The notes beneath the pieces are model-generated. The model worked only from the letters and a program-made list of their open reading frames with translations, ran no database searches and was not told the DNA's origin. This document shows, piece by piece, positions 51,602 through 63,190 of a DNA stretch of 64,000 bases (its first letter is position 1; each line of letters begins with the position of its first letter). The translations under genes and the position numbers were made by a program. The DNA is from Calliopsis andreniformis (lineage: Eukaryota; Arthropoda; Insecta; Hymenoptera; Andrenidae), in contig NW_027480422.1 in NCBI RefSeq assembly GCF_051401765.1, positions 25,748,001-25,812,000 on the forward strand, written 5' to 3'.

Positions 51602-53180
51602 CAGTGTGAAGGTGATGGTCAATTCTACGTTCCGGGAAACCTACGCTTCACTCTAGGGCGTTGTTCTTCCAGATCGAATAGCTAGGGCCTAGGAAGTCTA
51701 CACCAGAAGCATAAAATACCACATAAGTACAACAGTTTTTCCATCGTATAACAGGAATAATTGCAACCAGTGTATAAGTACAGGTCATTTCTACGTTCCG
51801 GGCAACCTAGGCTTCGCTCAAGGGCGTTGCTCCACCAGATCGAATAGCAAGGGACTTAGAAGTCAACGCCAGCAGCATAAAATGTAATAAAAATACAACA
51901 GTTTTTCCATCGTATAAAATGTATAATTGCAAGCAATGTGAAGGTAGTGGTCATTTCTACATTCCGGGCAACCTAGGCTTCTCTCTAGTACGTTGCTAAA
52001 CCAGATCGAATAGTTAGGGCCTTAGAAGTCAACGCCCGAAGCATAAAATACAAATTAAATAGAACAGTTTTTCCATTGTATAGAACGAATAATTGCAACC
52101 AGTGTGTAAGTTATGGTCATTTCTACGTTCCGGGCAACCTAAGCTTCACTCTAGGGCGTTGTTCCACCAGATCGAATAGTTAGGGGCTTTGAATACAACG
52201 CCAGAAGCATAAAATACAATATAAATACAACAGCTTTTCCATCGTATATGATGTATATTTGGCAGCAGTGTGAAAGTAAAGGTCATTTCTACGTTCCGGG
52301 CAACCTAGGCTTCACTATAGTGCGTTGCTCCACCAGACCGAATCGTTAGGGCCTTAGAAGTCTACGCCAGAAGCATAAAATACAATATAAATACAACAGT
52401 TTTTCTATCGTATAACAGGAATAATTGCAAACAGTGTGAAAGATATGGTCATTTCTACGTTGCGGGCATCCTAGGCTTCACTCTAGGGCATTGGTCCACC
52501 GCCTCGAATAGCTACGGCCTTAGAAGTCAACGCCATAACTATAAAAAACAATATAAATACAACAGTTTTTCCATTGTATAAAATGAATAATTGCAAACAG
52601 TGTGGAGGTAATGGTCATTTCTACTTTCCGGGCAACCTAGGCTTCACTCTAGGGCGTTTCTCCACCAAATCGAATATCTACGGCCCTAGAAGTCAACGCC
52701 TGAGGCATAAAATATAATATAAATACAACAGTTTTTCCATCGTATAAAACGAATAATTGCAACCAGTGTGAAAGTAATGGTCATTTCTACGTTCCGGGCA
52801 ACCTAGGCTTCACCCTAGGCGTTGCTCCACCAGATCCAATAGTTAGGGCCTAAGAAGTCAACGCCAGAAGCATAAAGTACAATAAAAATCCAACAGTTTG
52901 TCCATCGTATAACAGGAATAATTGCAACAAGCCAGAAGGTCATGGTCATTTCTACGTTCCGGGCAATCTAGGCTTCTCTCTAGGGCGTTGCTCCACGAGA
53001 TCGAATAGATAGCGCCTAAGAAATCAACGCCAGAAGCATAAAATACAATACAAATACAACAGCTTTTCCATCGTATAACGGGAATAATTGCAACCAGTGT
53101 GAAAGGTATGGTCATTTCTACGTTCCGGGCAACCTAGGCTTCACCCTAGGGCGTTGCTCCTCCACATCGAATAGCTGCGG
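51602..53180. repeat. Spacer satellite between the two 5.88-kb copies
   Basis: About 1.58 kb (nine to ten monomers) not duplicated with the flanks. Parts match elsewhere: about 51600-51710 resembles 36506-36615 (GGTCAATTCTACG, CCTACGCTTCAC). About 51710-52000 matches about 42925-43210 (offset 8786, CAACGCCAGCAGC). About 52858-53115 carries the CAAGCCAGAAGG monomer type of 36.8 kb. The larger repeat is therefore copy plus spacer, 7462 bp in all. Confidence 0.8.
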
Positions 53181-56100
53181 CCTTAGAAGTCAACGCCCGA
53201 AGCATAAAATACAAATTAAATAGAACAGTTTTTCCATTGTATAAAACGAATAATTGCAACCAGTGTGTAAGTTATGGTCATTTCCACGTTCCGGGCAACC
53301 TAGGCTTCACTCTAGGGCGTCGCTCCACCTGATCGAATAGCTAGGTCCTAAGAAGTCAACGCCAGGAGCATAAAATAAAATAAAAATAGAGCAGTTCTTC
53401 CATCGTATAACAGGAATAATTACAAGCAGTGTGAAAGGAATGGGCATTTCTACGTTCCGTGCAACCTAGACTTCACTCTAGCGCGTTGCTCCACCAGGTC
53501 GAATAGTTGGGGCCTTAGAAAACAACTCCAGACGCATAAAATACAATAAAAATACAACAGTTTTACCATCGTATAACTGGCATAATTGCAACCAGTGTGC
53601 AAGATATGACCATTTCTACGTTCCGAGCAACCTAGGCTTCACTCTAGGGCGTTGGTCCACCAGATCCAATAGTTAGGGCATAAGAAGTCAACGCCAGGAG
53701 CACCAAATGCAAAATAAATGCAACAGTTTTACCATCGTATAAAACGAATATTTGCAACCTCTGTGCAATTAATGGTCATTTCTACGATCCGGGCGACCTA
53801 GGCATCACTCTAGGGCGTTGCTCCACCACATCGAATAGCTACGGCCTTAGAAGTCAACGCCAGAGGGTTAAAATACAATATAAATGCAACAGCTTTTCCA
53901 TCGTATAAAACGAATAATTGCAATCAGTATGAAAGTTATGGTCATTTCTACGTTCCGGGCAACCTAGACTTCACCCTAGGGCGTTGCTCCACCAGATCCA
54001 ATAGTTAGGAACTAAGAAGTCAACTCCAGAAGCATAAAATACAAAATAGATACATCAGTTTCTCCATCGTATAACAGGAATAATTGCAACCATTGTGATA
54101 CTGAAGGTCATTTCTACGTTCCGGGCAACCTAGGCTTCACTCTAGGGCGTTGTTCCACCAGATCGAATAGTTAGGGCCTAAGGTGTCTACGCCAGAAGTA
54201 TAAAATACAATATAAATACAACAGCTTTTCCATCGTATAACAGGAATAATTGCAAACAGTGGGAAATATATGGTCATTTCTACGTTCCTGGCAACCTAGG
54301 CTTCACCCTAGAGAGTTGCTCCAACACATCGAATAGCTACGGCCTTAGAAGTCAACGCCAGAAGCATAAAATACAATATAAATACAATTGTTTTTCCATC
54401 GTATAAAACGAATAATTGCAACCAGTATGAAAGTTATGGTCATTTCTACGTTCCGGACAACCCAGGCTACACCCTAGGGCGTCGCTCCACGTGATCGAAT
54501 AGTTAGGGCCTAAAAGGCAACGCCAGAATCATAAAATACGATATATGTACAACAGTTTTACCATCGTATAAAATGAATAATCGCAAACCGTGTGAAGATA
54601 ATGGACATTTCTACGTTCCGGGCAACCTAGGCTTCACTCTAGGGCGTTGCTCCACCAGATCGAATAGTTAGGGCCTAAGAAGTCAACGCCAGAAGCATAA
54701 AATACAATATAAATACAACAGTTTTTCCCTTCTATAACAGGAATAATTGCAACCAGTGCGAAAGCTATGGTCATTTCTACGTTCCGGGCAACCTAGGCTT
54801 CACTCTAGGGCGTTGCTCCACCAGATCGAATAGCTAGTGACTTAGAAGTCAACGCCAGAAGCATAAAGTAAAATAAAAATACAACAGCTTTTCCATCGTA
54901 TAAAACGAATAATTGCAACCAGTATGTATGTTATGGTCATTTCTACGTTCCCGGCAACCTAGGCTTCACTCAAGGGCGTTGTTCCACCAGATCGAATAGT
55001 TAGGGCCTATGAAGTCAACGGCAGAAGCATAAAATACATTATAAATACAACAGCTTTTCCATCGTATACGATGTATATTTGCAAAGAGTCTGAAAGTAAA
55101 GGTCATTTCTACGTTCCGGGCAACCTAGTCTTAACTGTAAGGCGTTGCTCCACCAGATCGCATAGTTAGGGACTTAGAATTTAACGCCAGAAGCATAAAA
55201 TACAGTAAAAATGCAACAGTTTTTCCATAGTGGAACGGGAATAATAGCAACCAGTGTGAAAGTACAGGTCATTTCTACGTTGCGGGCAACCTAGGCTTCA
55301 CTCTAGGGCGTTGCTCCACCAGATCGAATAGCTAGGGCCTAGAAGTCAACGCCCGAAGCATAAAATACAATAAAAATACAACAGATTTTCTTTCGTATAA
55401 AACGAATAATTGCAACCAGTGTGAAAGTTATGGCCATTTCTACGTCCCGGGCTACCTAGGCTTCACTCTAGGGCGTCGCCCCACCAGATCCAATAGTAAG
55501 GGCCATAGAAGTCAACTCCAGAAGCACAAAGTACCATATAAATACATCAGTTTTTCCGTCGTTTAACAGGAATAATTGCAACCAGTGTCAAGGATACGGT
55601 CATTTCTACGTTCCGGACAACCTAGGCTTCACTCTAGGGCGTTGGCCCACCAGATCTATTAGTTAGGGCCTAAGAAGTCAACGCCAGAAGCATAAAATAC
55701 AAAATAAACGCTACAGTCTTTCCATCGTATAAAACGAATAATTGCAACCACTCTGAATGTTATGGTCATATCTACGTTTCGGGCAACCGAGGCTTCACTC
55801 TAGGGCGTTGCTCCACCAGATCGAATAGCTAGGGCCTTAGAAGTCAACGCCCGAAACATAAAATACAATAAAAATACATCAGTTTTTCCATCGTATAGCA
55901 GGAATATTTGCATCAAGCGTGAATGTAATGGTCATTTCTACCTTCCGGGCTATCTAGTCTTCACTGTAGGGCGGTGCTCCACCAGATCAAATAGTTAGGG
56001 CCTAAGAAGTCAACGCCAGAAGCATAAAATACAATTTAATACAACAGCTTTTCCATCGTATATAATGTATATTTGCAAACAGTGTGAAAGTAACGGTCAT

Positions 56101-59063
56101 TTCTACGTTCCGGGCAACCTAGGCTTCACTCTAGGGCGTTGCTCCACCAGATCGAATAGTTAGGGACCTAGAATTCGACGCCAGAAGCATAAAATACAAC
56201 ATAAGTACAACAGTTTTTAGATTGTATAATAGGAATAATTGCAACCAGTGTGAAAGTATAGGTCATTTCTACGTTCCGGGCAACCTTGGCTTCGCTCAAC
56301 GGCGTTGCTCCACCAGATCGAATAGCAAGGGACTTACAAGTCAATGCCCGAAGCATAAAATACAAAATAAATAGAACAGTTTTTCTATTGTATAAAACGA
56401 ATAATTGCAACCAGTGTGAAAGTTATGGTTATTTCTACGTTCCGGGCATCCTAGGCTTCCCTCTAGGGCGTTGCTCTACCAGATCGAATAGCTAGGGACT
56501 TAGAAGTCAACGCCAGAAGCATAAAATACCATATAAATACATCAGTTTTTCCGTCGTTAAAAGGAATAAATGCAACCAGTGTGAAGGATATGGTCATTTC
56601 TACGTTCCGGACAACATAGGCTTCACTCTAGGGCGTCGGTCCACCAGATACACTAGTTAGGGCCTAAGGAGACAACGTCAGAAGCATAGAATACAATATA
56701 AATACAACAGCTTTTCCATCGTATAGAACGAATAACTGCATCCAGTGTGAAAGTTATGGTCATTTCTACGTGCAGGGCAACCTAGGCTTCACCCTAGGGC
56801 GTTGCTCCACCAGATCGAATAGCTAGGGCCTTAGAAGTCAACGCCAGAAGCATAAAATACCATATAAATACATCAGTTTTTCCGTCGTTAAAAGGAATAA
56901 ATGCAACACGAGTGAAGGTAATGGTCTTTTCTACGTTCCGGGCAACCTAGGCTTCACTGTAGGGCGTTGCTCCACCACATCGAATAGTTAGGGCCTTAGA
57001 AGTCAACGCAAGAAGCATAAAGTACAGTAAATATCCAACAGTTTGTCCACCGTATAACAGGAATAATTGCAACCAGTGTGCAAGTTATGGTCATTTCTAC
57101 GTTCCGGAAACCTAGGCTTCACTCTAGGGCATTGCTCCACCAGATCGAATAGCTAGGACCTTAGAAGTCAGCGCCCGAAACATAAAATGCAATAAAAATA
57201 CAACAGTTTTTCCATCGTATACCAGGAATGATTGCAACCAGAGTGAAGGTGATTGTGATTTCTACGTTCCGGGCAACCTAGGCTTCACTCTAGGGCAAGG
57301 CTCCAACAGATCGAATAGCTAGGGCCTTAGAAGTCAACACCAGAAGCATAAAATAAAATAAAAATACAACAGTTATTCCATCGTATAACAGGAATAATTA
57401 CAACCAGTGTGATAGTGACGGGCATGTCTACGTTCCGTGCAACCTAGGCTTCATTCTAGGGCATTGTTCCACCAGATCGAACAGTTAGGGCCTAAGAAGT
57501 CAACGTCAGAAGCATAAAATACAATATAAATACAATAGTTTTTCCATCGGCTAAAACGAATAATTGCGCGAGTGTGAATGGTATGGTCATTTCTACGTTC
57601 CGGGCAACCTAGGCTTCACTCTAGCGCGTTGCTCCACCACATCGAATAGCTAGGGCCTTAGAAGTCAGCGCCCGAAACATAAAATACAATATAAATACAA
57701 CAGCTTTTCCATCGTATAGAACGAATAACGGCATCCAGTGTGAAAGTTATGGTCATTTCTACGTGCAGGGCAACCTAGGCTTCACTCTAGGGCGTTGCTC
57801 CACCACATCGAATAGTTAGGGCCTAAGGAGTGAATGCGAGAAGCATAAAATATAATATAAATACAACAGTTTTTTCACTGTATAATATGAATAATTGCAA
57901 ACAGTGTGGAAGTAATGGTCATTTCTACGTTCCGGGCAACCTAGGCTTCAGTCTAGGGCGTTGGTCCACCAGATACAATAGTTAGGGCCTAAGAAGTCAA
58001 CGCCAGGAGCACCAAATACAAAATAAATACAACAGTTTTTCCATCGTATAAAACGAATAATTGCAACCAGTGTGCAAGTAATGGTCATTTCTACGATTCG
58101 GGCAACCTAGGCATCACTCCAGGGCGTTGCTCCACCAGATTGAATAGTTAGTGCCTTAGAAGTCAGCGCCCGAAGCATAAAATACAATAAAGATGCAACA
58201 GTTTTTCCATCGTATAACAGGAATAATTGCAAACAGTGTGAATGATATGGTCATTTCTACGTTGCGGGCATCCTAGGCTTCACTCTAGGGCGTTGCTTCA
58301 CCACATCGAATAGTTAGGGCTTTAGAGGTCAATGCCAGAAGCATAAAATACAAAATAGATACAACAGTTTTTCCATCGTATATAATGTATATTTGCAAAC
58401 AGTGTGAAAGTAAAGGTCATTTCTACGTTCCGGGCAACCTAGGCTTAAGTGCAGGGCGTTGCTCCACCAGATCGCATAGTTAGGGACATAGAATTCAACG
58501 CCAGAACCATAAAATACAATAAAAATGCTACAGTTTTTCCATCGTATAAGAGGAATAACTGCAACCAGTGTGAAAGTACTGGTCATTTCTACGTTCCGGG
58601 CAACCTAGGCTTCACTCTAGGTCGTCGTTCCACCAGATCGAATAGTTAGGGCCTAAGAAGTCAACGCCAGAAGCATAAACTGCAATATAAATACAACAGT
58701 TATTCCCTTGAATAACAGGAATAATTGCAACCAGTGTGAAAGGTATGGTCATTTCTGCGTTCCGGGAAACCTAGGATTCACTCTAGGGCATTGCTGCATC
58801 TCATCGAATAGCTACGGCCTTAGAAGTCAACGCAATAACTATAAAATACAATATAAATACAACAGATTTTAGATTTTATAAAATGAATAATTGCAAACAG
58901 TATGGAGGTAATGGTCATTTCTACTTTCCGGGCAACCTAGGCTTCACTCTAGGGCGTTTCTCCACCTCATCGAATATCTACGGCCTTAGAAGTCAACGCC
59001 TGAAGCATAAAATATTATATAAATACAACAGTTTTTCCATCGTATAACAGGAATAATTGCAAC
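53181..59063. repeat. Large segmental duplication, copy 2 (5.88 kb)
   Basis: This is the partner of 45719-51601, same orientation, offset 7462. It includes block B copy 3 (54980-58292). Copy-specific bases noted include 57506 (T), 57625 (C) and 58876 (T). It ends at about 59063, where GCAACCAGTG in copy 1 is replaced by GCAACAAGCG, in the 5' segment of a monomer. Confidence 0.9.
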
Positions 59064-62000
59064 AAGCGTGAAGGTAATGGTCATTTCTACGTTCCGGGCA
59101 ATCTAGGCTTCTCTCTAGGGCGTCGCTCCTCCAGATCGAATAGTTAGGGCCTAAGAAGTCAACGCCAGAAGCATAAAATACAATATAAATCCAACAGTTC
59201 TTCCATGGTATAACAGGAATAATTGCAACAAGCGTGAAGGTAATGGTCATTTCTACGTTCCGGGCAACCTAGGTTTTGCTCTAGGGCGATGCTCCACCAC
59301 ATCGAATAGTTCGGGCCTTAGAAGTCAACGCCTGAAGCATAAAATACAATAAAAATACATCATTTTTTTCATCGTATAACAGGGATAATTGCAACCAGTC
59401 TGACAGATATTGTCATTTCTACGTTCCGGGCAACCTAGGCTTCACTCTAGGGCATTGGTCCACCACATCCAACAGTTAGGGCCTAAGAAGTCAACGCCAG
59501 AAGCACCAAATACAAAATAAATACAACAGTTTTTCCATCGTATAAAACGAATAATTGAAACCAGTATGAAAGTTATGGTCATTTCTACGTTCCGGGCAAC
59601 CTAGGCGTCACCCTCGGGCGTTGCTCCACCTGTTCGAATAGTTAGAACCTAAGAAGTCGACGCCAGAAGCATAAAATACGATATATGTACAACGGTTTTA
59701 CCATCGTATAAAATGAATGATCGCAAACAGCGTGAAGGTAATTGTCATTTCTACGTTCCGGGCAACCTAGGCTTCACTCGAGGGCGTTGCTCCACCAGAT
59801 CGAATAGCTAGGGACTTAGAAGTCAACGCCCGAAACAAAAAATACAATAAAAATACAACAGTTTTTCCATCGCATAACGGGAATAATTGCAACAAATGTG
59901 AACGTGAGGGTCATTTCTACGTTCCGGGCAACCTAGGCTTCACCCTAGGGCGTTGCTCCACCAGATCGAATAGCTAGGTCCTAAGAAGTCAACGCCAGGA
60001 TCATAAAATACAATAAAAATACAACAGTTTTACCATCGTATAACTGGCATAATTGCAACCAGAGTGCAAGATATGGCCATTTCTACGTTCCGAGCAACCT
60101 AGGCTTCACTCTAGGGCGTTGGTCCACCAGATCCAATAGTTAGGGCATAAGAAGTCAACGCCAGGAGCACCAAATACAAAATAATTGCAACAGTTTTACC
60201 ATCGTATAAAACGAATAATTGAAACCAGTATGAAAGTTATGGTCATTTCTACGTTCCGGGCAACCTAGGCCTCACCCTCGGGCGTTGCTCCACCTGTTCG
60301 AATAGTCAGAACCTAAGAAGTCAACGCCAGAAGCATAAAATACGATATATGTACAACGGTTTTACCATCGTATAAAATGAATGATCGCAAACAGTGTGAA
60401 ATTAATGGGCATTTCTACTTTCCGGGCAACCTAGGCTTCACTCTAGGGCGTTTCTCCACCACATCGAATATCTACGGCCCTAGAAGTCAACGTCTGAAGC
60501 ATAAAATATAATATAAATACAACAGGTTTTCCATCGTATAACAGGAATAATTGCAACCAGTGTGGAGGTAATGGTCATTTCTACTTTCCGGGCAACCTAG
60601 GTTTCACTCTAGGGCGTTTCTCCACCACACCGAATAGCTACGGCCTTAGAAGTCAACGCCAGAAACATAAAATACAATATAAATCCAACAGTTTTTCCAT
60701 GGTATAACAGGAATAATTGCAACAAGCGTGAAGGTAATGGTCATTTCTACGTTCCGGGCAATCTAGGCTTCTCTCTAGGGCGTTGCTCCTCCAGATCGAA
60801 TAGTTAGGGCCTAAGAAGTCAACGCCAGAAGCATAAAATACAATACAAATACAACAGCTTTTCCATCGTATAACAGAATAATTGCAACCAGTGTGAAAGG
60901 TATGGTCATTTCTACGTTCCGGGCAACCTAGGCTTCACTCTAGAACGTTGCTACACCACATCGAATAGCTGCGGCCTTAGAAGTCAACGCCAGAAGCATA
61001 AAATACAATATAAATACAACAGTTTTTCAATCGTATAACTGGAATAATTTCAAACAGTGTGAAAGATATTGTCATTTCTACGTTGCGGGCATCCTAGGCT
61101 TCACTCTAGGGCATTGCTCCACCACATCGAATAGCTGCGGCCTTAGAAGTCAACGCCATAACTATAAAAAACAATATAAATACAACAGTTTTTCCATTGT
61201 ATAAGATGAATAATTGCAAACAGTGTGGAGGTAATGGTCATTTCTACTTTCCGGGCAACCTAGGTTTCACTCTAGGGCGTTTCTCCACCACATCGAATAG
61301 CTACGGCCTTAGACGTCAACGTCTGAAGCATAAAATATAATATAAATACAACAGTTTTTCCATCGTATAACAGGAATAATTGCAACCAGTGTGAAAGGGA
61401 TGGTCATTTCTACGTTCCTGGGCAACCTAGGCTTCACTCTAGGGCTTTGCTCCACCAGGTCGAATAGTTAGGGCCTTAGAAAACAACTCCAGACGCATAA
61501 AATACAATAAAAGTACAATAGTTTTTTCATCGTATAACAGGAATAATTGCAACAAGCCAGAAGGTAATGGTCATTTCTACGTTCCGGGCAATCTAGGCTT
61601 CTCTCTAGGGCGTCGCTCCTCCAGATCGAATAGTTAGGGCCTAAGAAGTCAACGCCAGAAGCATAAAATACGATACAAATACAACAGCTTTTCCATCGTA
61701 TAACAGGAATAATTGCAAACAGTGTGGAGGTAATGGTCATTTCTACTTTCCGGGCAACCTAGGTTTTGCTCTAGGGCGATGCTCCACCATATCGAATAGT
61801 TCGGGCCTTAGAAGTCAACGCCTGAAGCATAAAATACAATAAAAATACATCATTTTTTTCATCGTATAACAGGGATAATTGCAACCAGTCTGACAGATAT
61901 TGTCATTTCTACGTTCCGGGCAACCTAGGCTTCACTCTAGGGCATTGGTCCACCACATCCAACAGTTAGGGCCTAAGAAGTCAACGCCAGAAGCACCAAA

Positions 62001-63190
62001 TACAAAATAAATACAACAGTTTTTCCATCGTATAAAACGAATAATTGAAACCAGTATGAAAGTTATGGTCATTTCTACGTTCCGGGCAACCTAGGCGTCA
62101 CCCTCGGGCGTTGCTCCACCTGTTCGAATAGTTAGAACCTAAGAAGTCGACGCCAGAAGCATAAAATACGATATATGTACAACTTTTTTACCATTGTATA
62201 AAACGAGTAATTGCAACCAGTGTGAAAGTAATGGCCATTTCTACGTTTCGGGCATCCTAGACTTAACTCTGAGGCATTGCTCCACCAGATCGAATACATA
62301 GGGCCTTAGAAGTCAACGCCAGAAGCATAAAGTACAATTAAAATCCAACAGTATGTCAGTCGTATAACAGGAATAATTGCAACAAGCGTGAAGGTAACGG
62401 TCATTTCTACGTTCCTGGCGGCCTAGACTTAACTCTGAGGCATTGCTCCACCCGATCGAATACATAGGTCCTTAGAAGTGAACGCCAGAAGTGTAAAGTA
62501 CAATCAAAATCCAACAGTTTGTCCATCGTATAGCATGAATAATTGCAACCAGAATGTAAGTAATGGTCATTTCTACGTTTCGGGTAACCTAGGCTTCACT
62601 CTAGGGCGTTGATCCACCACACCGAATAGCTACGGCCTTAGAAGTCAACGCCAGAAACATAAAATACAATATAAATCCAACAGTTTTTCCATGGTATAAC
62701 AGGAATAATTGCAACAAGCGTGAAGGTAATGGTCATTTCTACGTTCCGGGCAACCTAGGTTTTGCTGTAGGGCGTTGCTCCACCACATCGAATAGTTCGG
62801 GCCTTAGAAGTCAACGCCTGAAGCATAAAATACAATAAAAATACATCATTTTTTTCATCGTATAACAGGGATAATTGCAACCAGTCTGACAGATATTGTC
62901 ATTTCTACGTTCCGGGCAACCTAGGCTTCACTCTAGGGCATTGGTCCACCACATCCAACAGTTAGGGCCTAAGAAGTCAACGCCAGAAGCACCAAATACA
63001 AAATAAATACAACAGTTTTTCCATCGTATAAAACGAATAATTGAAACCAGTATGAAAGTTATGGTCATTTCTACGTTCCGGGCAACCTAGGCCTCACCCT
63101 CGGGCGTTGCTCCACCTGTTCGAATAGTTAGAACCTAAGAAGTCAACGCCAGAAGCATAAAATACGATATATGTACAACGGTTTTACCAT
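59064..63190. repeat. Right-end mosaic with a thrice-repeated 0.44-kb module
   Basis: About 59260-59700 recurs at 61750-62190 (offset 2490, fifteen monomers) and 62746-63186 (996 more, six monomers). Markers are AATAGTTCGGGCC, ACATCATTTTTTTCATCG, AGTCTGACAGATATTGTC and GTTAGAACCTAAG. Between these lie 59854-60222 (matches 44597-44965), 60724-61397 (matches 36845-37519 apart from a one-base deletion near 60878) and 61380-61735 (matches 41813-42168). At about 62252 and 62420 the CCTAGACTTAAC subfamily reappears after an absence of about 38 kb. Confidence 0.83.
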
